DNA from: Acidobacteriota bacterium
GTDB lineage: Bacteria > Acidobacteriota > Blastocatellia > RBC074
Assembly (NCBI GenBank): GCA_018269055.1
Contig: JAFDVI010000007.1
Span: 62,001-126,000 of the forward strand
Reading direction: 5' to 3'
Length of the DNA stretch: 64,000 nucleotides
Part shown: in pieces, positions 36,565-45,957 of the stretch
Layout of the letters: each line of letters opens with the position of its first letter
Numbering within the stretch: the stretch's first letter is position 1
The notes under the pieces: generated by a model
Seen by the model: only the letters and a program-made list of their open reading frames with translations
Database searches by the model: none
What the model was told of the DNA's origin: nothing
Position numbers and translations under genes: made by a program

Positions 36565-36984
36565 ATGGCTCAAGTAATCATTGACATAAACCCAGGCGCG
36601 AGTCCGGGTAAAGCGGTGTTCTCTCCTTCGTCCATTGATGTTTCAAATGGCGATCAAATTTCCTGGCGCAATAACGACCAGCGCCCGACAGTCCAACCGC
36701 TAAACCCCGATCCAGACCCCCAGGCGCATTGGCCAGCGCCGGTTGGCGGGGCAGACGACGCCTGGTTTGCGAACCGAATTCCGGGAAAGCCTCCGGGCTT
36801 CGATCCGCCCATGTCGCAGGGCGTGGTCACCTTCAACATCCCTGGCCCGCCAAAAGGTCAAACAACGCCGACCAGCCAGACTTTTCAATATCGGGACGCA
36901 ACCGGGAATACATCGGCGCTGGGAACCATTGTCGTATGGAACCCTGCTCCTCCGGCAAACCCTGATTCCACGTTGGCTGACTAA
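36565..36984 (+). CDS. Cupredoxin-like protein without copper ligands
   Basis: A 139-residue protein starting MAQVIIDINPG with AAAGGAG eight bases upstream. The pattern AVFSPSSIDVSNGDQISWRNNDQRPTVQP, then FQYRDATGNTSALGTIVVW, mirrors plastocyanin-like domains (strand, SV-x-V-x-x-GDxVxWxNxD, then the C-terminal loop before GTIxV). However it has no cysteine and only one histidine (AHWP), so a type 1 copper site cannot form. No signal peptide is visible. It lies 17 bp before the multicopper oxidase gene. It may be a structural, ligand-binding or partner protein of the oxidase. The fold call is inferred from pattern only. Confidence 0.72.
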   Translation: MAQVIIDINPGASPGKAVFSPSSIDVSNGDQISWRNNDQRPTVQPLNPDPDPQAHWPAPVGGADDAWFANRIPGKPPGFDPPMSQGVVTFNIPGPPKGQTTPTSQTFQYRDATGNTSALGTIVVWNPAPPANPDSTLAD

Positions 36985-37001
36985 TTCCCCAGGAGGCACA
37001 A

Positions 37002-39263
37002 ATGACAAAGTCCAATGACAAACAGAATGTTGAAGCAATCAGCGTCGTCGCTTCGCCGCAGCAATCCAATCAATACAACAAACTGGAACTGGCCGCTCGC
37101 AGAGAATTCATGATCAAGGCTCTGGCCGCTACTTCCGGCCTGGCGTTTTCAAGCCTGCTTCCAACCGCAACGATTGAAGCAACGGCGCAAACGCAAAGTT
37201 GTCCGCCAACTTCGATCACCAGTCCGGCGCTGCAGGCTGTTGGCCAGATCACCAGCCAAAACGGCAAATTGCAGGCGATTATGAGAGTCAAGAATGAAAG
37301 TCGCGCTGTGCCGGGGTATTCCAAACCTCCTATGCTGCGTTATTTCACCGGCAGCAGGATTGACGGCAGTCAGGTCTGGCCGACTCGCCCAGGCCAGCCG
37401 GTTCCCGGCCCTACGCTGGTCGCGGAACTGGGCGACGTGGTTCAAGTCGCTCTCTTGAACGAAACCAAAGTCAGCGATTTTGCAGGCACGCTTGATCTGG
37501 CAGAATCCGGACAGACCAGTGGCACTGGATGCCAATCTGCAACGCTGGTTGATACCACTACCAATCCGCCAACCACGACAAATTCCTATCCGGGAAAATT
37601 CGATCAGTTCCCGAACTGCTTCCATGGGTCAAGCACCGCCAATTTGCACTTTCACGGCACGCACGTCACCCCCGAAGCTACAGGCGACAACATTCTGTTC
37701 GGCGTCCGCCCTCTGGCAAATATAAACGAGCGAGATGCTTTGGCAGATCTTCAGGCCGTCTTCAATGCTTATGATCCAACCCATCCCTGGCACAACTGGA
37801 ACGATTTTATGAAATCGCCTGCGGCTCAGAACTGGTGGAATAAGCAGCAAGAAGCGCTGGCCGCTTACGATAAAACCTCACAATGGGGAAACGGCTTTGG
37901 GTTGCCGCCAAGTGAGCAATTGTTGCCTGCTGATACCGCCGCCATCGCCGCCGGTGAATGGCCACCGTGGTTCATCGGTTCGTTCCCGAATTGTTACAAA
38001 ATCCCTCGTTACACTACTGATGCCAATGGCAATCCGACCGGCCCGTTAATGGGCCAGGCTCCGGGAACGCATTGGTATCACGCGCACAAACACGGCTCAA
38101 CGGCGCTGAATCTGTTCAACGGACTGGCCGGGGCGTTCATCATTCGCGACAGCAGCCCGACAGGCTACGACGGAAAGTTGCAGGCGGTTTATCAGAACAA
38201 GCTGAAAGAATTCATCATGGTCTTTCAGGAAATCACCGATTCGATCAATTTATTGGGTGGAAGCCCCAGGGCGACATTGGTCAATGGCCAGAAGACTCCG
38301 ATGATTACGATGCAGCCCGGTGAAGTTCAGCTCTGGCGCATGCTCAACACCACAGTCACCGTCGCCCTGACGCCACAGTTTGCCACTGCTACCGCAGCAG
38401 GCGCTCCACTGGCGCAGTTCAGTACGATGATTCAGGACGGCGTGCAGTTTTCCTGTAAACAGATCGCTCAGGATGGCGTTCAGTTCAACTGGACAAACGT
38501 TGATCCAAACTCTCCGAACGGCAAGATGAACGGCGTCACTCCGGTCACAATGGCTCCGGCCAACCGCGTTGACCTGTTGGTCAAAGCGCCGCCGTCAGCA
38601 GGCTGTTATCAGCTTCAAAGCGGCAAAGCCGTGCTTTTGTACATCAATGTGACAGGTTCGGCGGTGAATCCGCCGATGAATTTGCCCCAGGGTCAAAAGG
38701 AGTTTCCTGTGCAGCCTTCCTTCCTGGCTGACCTCGATCCTGACAGTGTTCGCGTTCAACGAACGATTAAATACGCTTGGGAAAATGGGAGAACCAACAC
38801 TGGGCGTATCAATGGCGCACCGCCTAACTTCAACATTGACGGCAAAAAATTCGACAGCACGGTCGCTCATTCCATGCATTTGAATGAAGTGGAAATGTGG
38901 ACGGTTACGAATAATTCGCCAGGCGTACGACATCCGTTTCACATTCACCAAAATCCATTCCAGATCATTGAACTCTTTGATCCAACGACGATGGATGGCC
39001 CGATGCAGCTTCCAGGTCCCTGGGTCTGGTGGGATACGTTTGCCATTCCACCTGCTTCAAACACTTACCCGAACGGCAAACCGCGCCTGGATGGAAACGG
39101 CAAGCAGGTTTACGTGAACGGCTATTTCAAAATGCTGACCCGCTTTGCCGATTTCACGGGCAAATTCGTCAATCACTGCCACATCCTGGGCCACGAAGAC
39201 CGCGGGATGATGCAGTTGATTGAAGTCGTTCCCAATGCCCAACCGTATTTGAAACATCATTGA
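37002..39263 (+). CDS. Tat-exported multicopper oxidase with a large inserted segment
   Basis: A 753-residue multicopper oxidase. The N-terminus carries a twin-arginine signal (ARREFMIKALAATSGLAFSSLL, about residues 28-60), implying folded, metal-loaded export. All four copper motifs are present: HFHGTH (about 215), HWYHAHKHGS (about 356), HPFHIHQNPF (about 643) and HCHILGHEDRGM (about 724). The last gives the type 1 Cys-His-Met set and the trinuclear His ligands. The first two motifs are about 140 residues apart instead of about 40, because of a Trp-rich insertion (PTHPWHNWNDFM to EWPPWF). It could oxidise phenols, metals or organic substrates. GAGG precedes the ATG; upstream is the cupredoxin-like gene. 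Confidence 0.95.
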   Translation: MTKSNDKQNVEAISVVASPQQSNQYNKLELAARREFMIKALAATSGLAFSSLLPTATIEATAQTQSCPPTSITSPALQAVGQITSQNGKLQAIMRVKNESRAVPGYSKPPMLRYFTGSRIDGSQVWPTRPGQPVPGPTLVAELGDVVQVALLNETKVSDFAGTLDLAESGQTSGTGCQSATLVDTTTNPPTTTNSYPGKFDQFPNCFHGSSTANLHFHGTHVTPEATGDNILFGVRPLANINERDALADLQAVFNAYDPTHPWHNWNDFMKSPAAQNWWNKQQEALAAYDKTSQWGNGFGLPPSEQLLPADTAAIAAGEWPPWFIGSFPNCYKIPRYTTDANGNPTGPLMGQAPGTHWYHAHKHGSTALNLFNGLAGAFIIRDSSPTGYDGKLQAVYQNKLKEFIMVFQEITDSINLLGGSPRATLVNGQKTPMITMQPGEVQLWRMLNTTVTVALTPQFATATAAGAPLAQFSTMIQDGVQFSCKQIAQDGVQFNWTNVDPNSPNGKMNGVTPVTMAPANRVDLLVKAPPSAGCYQLQSGKAVLLYINVTGSAVNPPMNLPQGQKEFPVQPSFLADLDPDSVRVQRTIKYAWENGRTNTGRINGAPPNFNIDGKKFDSTVAHSMHLNEVEMWTVTNNSPGVRHPFHIHQNPFQIIELFDPTTMDGPMQLPGPWVWWDTFAIPPASNTYPNGKPRLDGNGKQVYVNGYFKMLTRFADFTGKFVNHCHILGHEDRGMMQLIEVVPNAQPYLKHH

Positions 39264-39346
39264 TCAGCGCCATTGATTCGCAGGCGACGTGTTGATCGTT
39301 TCAGGCAATCTTGGCCTTTCAAAAGGTCATTACCCCAAAACGGCAA

Positions 39347-42300
39347 ATGAAAAGAAGCTATTGGCACATCGTAGTTTGCTTCATCGCGATTCTGTTCTCG
39401 CTCGGTTTCAGCATCGTTTCGCCGACCGGATACATCAGCGGCATGATCAAAGATCCTGCGGGCGCGCCATTTCCGGGCGTTCAATTGACTTTGATCAATG
39501 CCGCTACGGGAGCCAGAAGAACGGCTGTTTCGGATGCGAGCGGCGGGTTTCAGTTTTCGCAACTGGAACCCGCGCGCTGGATGCTGACGGCGGAAGCGAC
39601 GGGCTGTAAACGCGTTTCCATGCCCGTTCTGGTTCAAGTAGATCAAGTGACCACCGTCCAAATCGCCATGCAGTTGGGCAAATTGACTGAGATTGTTGAA
39701 GTCACCGACGCCATCACTCCTTTGTTTGAGAAAGGCAAATCCACAACAAGCGCAATCAAAGACGACCGGCTGATCAGCAGTTTGCCGTTAAATGGTCGCC
39801 AGTTTCTGGACCTGGCGCTGCTGACGCCCGGAGTTATTCCTGCATCGCCGGGCGCGCAGGGCAACGGTTTCAATTCCGCTGGCGCTCGTTCGCAATCGAA
39901 CGTTTACCTGCTGGACGGCATCAGCAATCAGGACACGCAACAGAATGACGCGCTGAATCAGTTCCGCATCACCGATGCCGTTCAGGAATTCGCCGTGCAA
40001 ACCAGCGTGCAGACAGCGGAATTCGGGCGCGGCAGCGGCGCACAGGTCAACGTCGTCACGCGCAGCGGATCGAACCAGTTTCATGGTTCGGTCTTTGAAT
40101 ACTTCCGCAACACAGGGCTGAATGCCGCGGATTTTTTCACCAACAAACTCGGCGGCGAAAAAACCGTGCTCAATCGCAACCAATTCGGCGCAACGCTGGG
40201 CGGGCCGATCTTTCGCGAACACACGTTCTTCTTCGTCTCCTATGAAGGCTTTCGTCAGGTGGCTCCGGCTGTGCGTTCGACGCGTGTGCCCACAGCCGCC
40301 GAACGCATAACCGTGACCGACGCGATTTCAAAACGATTGTTAGAATATTGGCCGCTGCCCAACGCCACGGGAACGGTCAACTACATCGCCAACGTGCGAA
40401 ACGACGACGACGACGACACAGGCTCCTTGCGCATTGATCACCGATTGAGTCAACACGATCAGCTTTCAGGCCGCTGGACGGAATATCACGCATCGAGCTT
40501 TGTCGGCGGAACCACGCTGCTGACCGGCGGCAATCAGGGTGAGCCATTGCAGCGTTCCATTATGCTCGGCCACACACATATTTTTTCCTCCCGCTTTCTC
40601 AACGAATTTCGGTTGGGATATTCGCGAAACGAACAGGAACGCCGGGTGCAGGACTTCGGATTGAGTGCGGGGACGATCTTCATCGACGCCAATGGCAAAC
40701 CGTTGGCAGGAGTGATTGACGCCACGAAAGACCCGCTCAATTCCGGTTTGCCGTCAATTGCCGTCGGAGGCGGATATGCGGCGCTGGGAACCAACATCAA
40801 CATGCCGCAGGGACGTATCTCCAGCACTACGGAGCTATTCGAAAATATATCTCTCAGTGCCCCATTGGGATGGACGGCGCATTCCTGGCGCTGGGGCTTC
40901 CACATTCGCCGCGAAGATTTGCGCCGCTATTTGAATCGAGCCTCGCGCGGCGCATTCAACTTTGCCAATTTCGCAGACTTCGGGCGCGGACAGTTGAACG
41001 CTTCAAACTTTCGCACGGGCAGCACGTTGGCGTACTGGCGGCGTTACCCATGGGATTTGTACTGGCAGGATGAATTCAAAGTCCGCGAAAACCTGACGCT
41101 CAATTTTGGCGTGCGTTATGAATATCCGTCGGCGGTTGAAGAGCTTCGCGGCCACGCGACAAACTTTGTTCCGGGTGTTGGCCCCGTTGTTGTGGGCAGC
41201 AACCGCATTCTGAGCATTGACCCGACATTGAAAGGCCCGGCCGCAATTACCTTTACCACGGCTTCGTTCGAGCTTCCCGCGTCCGGCGTTTATTCCGACA
41301 AAAACAATGTCGCGCCGATGTTCGGATTCGCCTATTCGCCGCGAATTGCCAGGAAGCTTTTCGGCGTAGGCGATACAGTCATTCGTGGCGGCGTTCGCAT
41401 CGCCTATGACGACTTGTTCAACAACGTGCCATCGAGCATGGCGCTCGGCCCGCCGTACAACTTGCAGGTCACACAAACCGCCAACGTCACACAACCCGGC
41501 AAATTCGCCTGGGCAATTGGCTTCGATCAAAACGTGCCGCTCGTGTCGAATTTCGGCAAACAGGGGCCGGGCACGCCGACGGTCGGCGTGCTCAGCTTCC
41601 AGGGCGTGGATCCAAATTTGAGAAGCGCCTACCTGTACCAGTACAACTTCGGCATACAGCGACGGCTGAGCAATGAGTTTTCTATCGAAGCCGATTACCA
41701 GGGAAGTTCGGGCCACCGGCTGGGCGTGTTCATTGACGTGAACCAGCCAACGGTGATCGTGCGCGATCCCGCGCGGCGAGGTCCCGTCGCGCCGAACGAG
41801 CAAGTATTCCCCTATCCCAGTTTCGGCAATATGCAAATCGCCAAATCCATTGGCAATTCAAGTTACAACGGGCTGGTGCTGACGGCGAAATACCAGAACC
41901 GTCAGGGCATTTTTCTGCGCACAGCATATACCTTTGGCAAATCGCTCGATTACAACTCAGGTTATTTCGGGTCGAACAACCCGCCCGGCGAAGCGGCTGC
42001 GCCTGTTGACGCGCGAAATCTGCGTTTGGAACACGGCCCATCCGCCTTTGACATTCGCCACCGCTTCAATCTGGTTTACGTGATTCCGCTGCCCATCGGG
42101 CCGGGACACAAGCTGTTTGGCTGGAAGAACGCGGTGTCGCGGTTGGCGTTTGCAGATTGGCAAATTTCCGGCGTGGCGACCCTTCAATCGGGCTACCCAT
42201 TTACAGTTACCACTGGCGGGCAAGACACCAGCGGGTTCAATCAAGTGATTGCAGGCGGCAACCCGGCGGGCGGGAACCGCCCCGATCTGGCGAGGCCGGG

Positions 42301-42667
42301 CAAGCTGCCGCAAGACAACCGGAACCCCGACGCCGCATTCGATCCGTCGTGGTTTGTTTCAGCCTTTGCTGGCCGCGTTGGCACATCAGGCCGCAATCAA
42401 TACTACGGCCCTGGCTTGTACAACCACGATTTTGCCATCGCCAAAAATTTCCCACTGGTGGAACAAGCGCACCTGCAATTCCGCGCGGACTTTTTCAATC
42501 TGTTCAACCACACGAATTTTGCCAATCCCATCAGCGACTTGAGCAATGCGAATTTCGGCAAGATCACGCAAACGCTTGGCGCAGCGGTGTCCAATGCAGT
42601 GGGCACAACGGGCGGCCCAATCGGCGGGCCACGGCTGATTCAGTTCTCGCTCAGGGTTCAATTCTAA
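39347..42667 (+). CDS. TonB-dependent receptor-like outer-membrane protein with carboxypeptidase-regulatory domain (Oar-like), copy 1
   Basis: A protein of about 1106 residues. A signal peptide (YWHIVVCFIAILFSLGFSIVS) is followed by a carboxypeptidase-regulatory-like beta-sandwich (YISGMIKDPAGAPFPGVQL, about residues 24-105), a plug domain (LPLNGRQFLDLALLTPGV, LDGISNQD, VQEFAVQTSVQTAEFGRGSGAQVNVVTRSG) and a large barrel ending in SLRVQF with a C-terminal Phe. Such Oar-like proteins are numerous in Acidobacteria and are thought to import bulky nutrients. I chose the ATG at 39347 because it opens the signal peptide; an in-frame codon at 39311 is less likely. It lies 83 bp after the multicopper oxidase and 53 bp before a paralogue. 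Confidence 0.9.
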   Translation: MKRSYWHIVVCFIAILFSLGFSIVSPTGYISGMIKDPAGAPFPGVQLTLINAATGARRTAVSDASGGFQFSQLEPARWMLTAEATGCKRVSMPVLVQVDQVTTVQIAMQLGKLTEIVEVTDAITPLFEKGKSTTSAIKDDRLISSLPLNGRQFLDLALLTPGVIPASPGAQGNGFNSAGARSQSNVYLLDGISNQDTQQNDALNQFRITDAVQEFAVQTSVQTAEFGRGSGAQVNVVTRSGSNQFHGSVFEYFRNTGLNAADFFTNKLGGEKTVLNRNQFGATLGGPIFREHTFFFVSYEGFRQVAPAVRSTRVPTAAERITVTDAISKRLLEYWPLPNATGTVNYIANVRNDDDDDTGSLRIDHRLSQHDQLSGRWTEYHASSFVGGTTLLTGGNQGEPLQRSIMLGHTHIFSSRFLNEFRLGYSRNEQERRVQDFGLSAGTIFIDANGKPLAGVIDATKDPLNSGLPSIAVGGGYAALGTNINMPQGRISSTTELFENISLSAPLGWTAHSWRWGFHIRREDLRRYLNRASRGAFNFANFADFGRGQLNASNFRTGSTLAYWRRYPWDLYWQDEFKVRENLTLNFGVRYEYPSAVEELRGHATNFVPGVGPVVVGSNRILSIDPTLKGPAAITFTTASFELPASGVYSDKNNVAPMFGFAYSPRIARKLFGVGDTVIRGGVRIAYDDLFNNVPSSMALGPPYNLQVTQTANVTQPGKFAWAIGFDQNVPLVSNFGKQGPGTPTVGVLSFQGVDPNLRSAYLYQYNFGIQRRLSNEFSIEADYQGSSGHRLGVFIDVNQPTVIVRDPARRGPVAPNEQVFPYPSFGNMQIAKSIGNSSYNGLVLTAKYQNRQGIFLRTAYTFGKSLDYNSGYFGSNNPPGEAAAPVDARNLRLEHGPSAFDIRHRFNLVYVIPLPIGPGHKLFGWKNAVSRLAFADWQISGVATLQSGYPFTVTTGGQDTSGFNQVIAGGNPAGGNRPDLARPGKLPQDNRNPDAAFDPSWFVSAFAGRVGTSGRNQYYGPGLYNHDFAIAKNFPLVEQAHLQFRADFFNLFNHTNFANPISDLSNANFGKITQTLGAAVSNAVGTTGGPIGGPRLIQFSLRVQF

Positions 42668-42720
42668 GCAGCCTAAAATTCAGCCCTTGCTTATAAGGTT
42701 GAATTTTATGCGGAGGCCCC

Positions 42721-45700
42721 ATGAAACTCGCTCTGTCACTTCGCGTAATCGCACTGATGTTGACCGTCGCTCCCATAACAGTCGGGCAAGTTTCTTCCGC
42801 CGCGCTGCTGGGCGAAGTTTCGGATGAAGCATCGGCGGCGCTGCCGGGTGCGAAAGTCACTGCGCGCCACGAAGCGACGGGCTTTTCCAGAAGCGTTGTT
42901 ACCAATACCGAAGGCAGTTATCGCATCGGTGATTTGCTGCCGGGTCGTTACACGATCACGGCGGAAAAAGCAGGCTTTCGCACGACGACAGTGAATTCGG
43001 TGGTGCTGGAGGTGAATCAGAAAGCGCGCCTGGATTTGCGGCTGGCCGTAGGGGGACAGCAGGAAATCATTACTGTGGTTGCCGAGGTTTCATCGCTGCA
43101 AAGTGACGATGCTTCGGTCGGTTACCGGCTGGATTTTCCGACCATTCGCGGGTTGCCGCTGGACGTGCGTAACGTGGCATCACTGATTACATTGGGGCCA
43201 GGCGCGATCCCCCGCCAACTGGGAGGCTTCGGCCACGACATCATCAACGATGGCCAGGAAAATCGCGGCGCAGTGGCGCTTAATCCGCCGATCAACGGCA
43301 GCCGTTCCACGATGAACACGTATTTGCTGGACGGCGCGCTCAACACGGATTTCAACGCGCGCGCCATTGCCGTCAACGCGCCGCTGGAAACCGTGCAGGA
43401 ATTCCGCATTCAATCGTCGTTGGCCGCTGCGGAGTTCACGCAATCGGGCGGCGGCGTGGCCGACGTGGTCACCAAATCCGGAAGCCGCGATTTCCACGGC
43501 AGCGCCTTTGAATTTTTCCGCAACGAAGCCCTGGACGCGCGAAATCTATTCGACGATCCGAACCTGCCGCGCCCCATCTTTCGCCAGAATCAATTTGGCG
43601 GAAGCTTGGGCGGGCCATTGCCGATTGCCCAGACGTTTTTCTTCGCTTCTTACGAAGGTTTGCGTGCGCAGCCAGCCAAATCAAAGCTCGGCATTGTTCC
43701 CGACGCCAAACTGCGCGCCGGAGATTTCACCGGTCGCAGCCCGATTTTCGACCCGCTGAACGTTGATCCGGCGACCGGCCAGCGGCGGCAATTCGCCAAC
43801 AACATCATTCCGGCCAATCGAATCAGTCCCATAGCGCGAACGTTTCTGGACAGATACGAACCGTTGCCCAACCGCGCAGGTTCGAGCAATTACATTGACG
43901 CAACGCCCAGCGACAAAACCGGCGACAACGGTTCGGGGCGCGTAGATCACGAATTCGCCAATCACAGCCGCATCTTCGGGCGCTACACCATCAACAACGA
44001 CCGCAACCGGCTGGCTGGCAACTTTCCCGAACGCCCGACCCAGGAGCGCGTGCGCGCGCAACAATTCGTCGTCGGGCACAATTCCGCAGGTGGCGCGTGG
44101 CTGAACGAAGCGCGCTTTTCCTTCACGCGGCTGGCCGTGTTGCTGTTGCCCGAAAGCGCCAATCGCACCGATGACGCGCACGAATTGGGATTGACCACGG
44201 GCACAACCGATCCTGAAAACTACGGCCTGCCTTTTTTTCTGGCGACGGGATATTCGATGGTGCTGGACACCACCAGCCGCCCGCAAACCCAGCGCGACAA
44301 TATCTGGTATTTTTCCGACGCGGTCACCTTCACGCGCGGCGCGCATACGTTGAAGACTGGCGTGCAGATCATTCGGTTCCAGATGGATTACCAGCAAAGC
44401 CAATTGTCGCGCGGGCGTTACACCTTCACCGGCGCATTCACTGCCAACCCTGCGCTGGGTTCGGCCAGCGGAGATTCGCTGGCCGATTTCCTGCTCGGAT
44501 TTCCGCAAACCACCGAACGCAGCGTTGGCACCGCGCGCGCCAATCTGCGGCTGAACAGTTTCGCGGGCTTCGCGCAGGACGATTGGCGTGCCACCAATCG
44601 GCTGACGCTCAATTTGGGTTTACGCTACGAATACTTTTCGCCCTTCAGCGAAACCGATGGCAAGCTGGTCAACCTGGACTTTTCGACCTTGCCCGCTGCT
44701 CCGCGTTTGGTCAGCGCGAATCGAGCAGTTGAACCGGATCGCAACAATGTCTCGCCGCGCATTGGACTGGCGTGGCGTCCGGCGGGCGGCTTCTGGGAAA
44801 GTAGGGACTTGGTGTTCCGTGCGGGGTACGGCGTTTATTTCAACCCCGAAATTGCAATGGAAAACTACGACTTGGTACGCAATGGCATTCGCAACGAAAT
44901 CAACCAGACGGATGGTTCGCGCACCCCAGTGCTGACCACCGCCAATGGCTTTCCGCAAACCGCCGGCACGGGATTGCCGAGTTATTACGGGCTTGATCCC
45001 AAAGCGCGCACGCCGTACCTGCAACACTGGACGGCCAGCCTGCAATATCAACTGCCCGCGCGAATTCTGTTCGAAACCACTTATATCGGATCGAAAGGAA
45101 CCAAGCTGGGCAAATCGCGCCTGTTCAACACGCCGCTGCATACTGAAACGGGCGAAAACCTTGCGCCGCGACCGGGCGATCTGCAATCGCTGCGGACGTT
45201 TCCACAATTCGGCCCACTGGTGGTGCGACAGCATATTTCCAGTTCGTCATTTCATTCTTTGCAACTCAAAGCTGAAAAAAGACTGTCATCCGACCTTTCG
45301 TTCCTGGCCAGTTTCGTCTGGTCGAAATCTATTGACGATGGCGACACGGTACTCAACGGATTGTTCGACAGCTCCACGGCGCAGGATGAACGCAATCTGC
45401 ATTTGGAACGAGGGCTGTCGTTTTTCGATGTGCGACGGCGGTTAAGCGCCGGCTTTCTTTATCATTTGCCGAAACCGGTACGATTGCGACCGCTGCTGGC
45501 CGGTTGGCAGACGAGCGGCATTTTGACAATGCAGGATGGAACGCCCCTGAACCCACGCTATTTCGCCGCCGATTTCGCCAATACCGGCACGCCAAACCGT
45601 CCAGACCTGGTTCCCGGACAAACGATCAGCTTGCCGCGCAGCCAGCGCACGATCGAACGCTGGTTCAACCCCGACGCGTTTCGCACACCCAAACCATTCA

Positions 45701-45948
45701 CGTTTGGCAATGCCGGACGCAACATCATCCCCGGCCCCGGCAACATCCTGTTCGATTTTGCCCTCCAGCGGCGCTTCACGCTTGGCGAAGGTCGCGCGCT
45801 GGAATTCCGCGCCGAAGCTTTCAACCTGTTCAATCATCCCAACTTTGGCATCCCGCTTCCGTTTGCGGACTTTGGCCCATTCTTCGGACGCATCGTTTCC
45901 ACGGGCGAACCGCGACGCATTCAATTGGGCTTGCGGTTTGATTTTTAA
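42721..45948 (+). CDS. TonB-dependent receptor-like outer-membrane protein with carboxypeptidase-regulatory domain (Oar-like), copy 2
   Basis: A 1075-residue outer-membrane receptor. It opens with a signal peptide (SLRVIALMLTVAPITVGQ), a regulatory beta-sandwich (ALLGEVSDEASAALPGAKVTARHEATG, about residues 28-115), a plug with TIRGLPLDVRNVASLITLGPGA, NGSRSTMNTYLLDGALNTDF and TVQEFRIQSSLAAAEFTQSGGGVADVVTKSGS in outline, and a barrel ending RIQLGLRFDF. GGAGG lies nine bases upstream. It is clearly related to copy 1 but diverged, so the two may take different substrates. An MFS transporter gene begins ten bases after its stop, linking outer- and inner-membrane steps of one uptake or export route. 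Confidence 0.9.
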   Translation: MKLALSLRVIALMLTVAPITVGQVSSAALLGEVSDEASAALPGAKVTARHEATGFSRSVVTNTEGSYRIGDLLPGRYTITAEKAGFRTTTVNSVVLEVNQKARLDLRLAVGGQQEIITVVAEVSSLQSDDASVGYRLDFPTIRGLPLDVRNVASLITLGPGAIPRQLGGFGHDIINDGQENRGAVALNPPINGSRSTMNTYLLDGALNTDFNARAIAVNAPLETVQEFRIQSSLAAAEFTQSGGGVADVVTKSGSRDFHGSAFEFFRNEALDARNLFDDPNLPRPIFRQNQFGGSLGGPLPIAQTFFFASYEGLRAQPAKSKLGIVPDAKLRAGDFTGRSPIFDPLNVDPATGQRRQFANNIIPANRISPIARTFLDRYEPLPNRAGSSNYIDATPSDKTGDNGSGRVDHEFANHSRIFGRYTINNDRNRLAGNFPERPTQERVRAQQFVVGHNSAGGAWLNEARFSFTRLAVLLLPESANRTDDAHELGLTTGTTDPENYGLPFFLATGYSMVLDTTSRPQTQRDNIWYFSDAVTFTRGAHTLKTGVQIIRFQMDYQQSQLSRGRYTFTGAFTANPALGSASGDSLADFLLGFPQTTERSVGTARANLRLNSFAGFAQDDWRATNRLTLNLGLRYEYFSPFSETDGKLVNLDFSTLPAAPRLVSANRAVEPDRNNVSPRIGLAWRPAGGFWESRDLVFRAGYGVYFNPEIAMENYDLVRNGIRNEINQTDGSRTPVLTTANGFPQTAGTGLPSYYGLDPKARTPYLQHWTASLQYQLPARILFETTYIGSKGTKLGKSRLFNTPLHTETGENLAPRPGDLQSLRTFPQFGPLVVRQHISSSSFHSLQLKAEKRLSSDLSFLASFVWSKSIDDGDTVLNGLFDSSTAQDERNLHLERGLSFFDVRRRLSAGFLYHLPKPVRLRPLLAGWQTSGILTMQDGTPLNPRYFAADFANTGTPNRPDLVPGQTISLPRSQRTIERWFNPDAFRTPKPFTFGNAGRNIIPGPGNILFDFALQRRFTLGEGRALEFRAEAFNLFNHPNFGIPLPFADFGPFFGRIVSTGEPRRIQLGLRFDF

Positions 45949-45957
45949 CAGCGCAGT

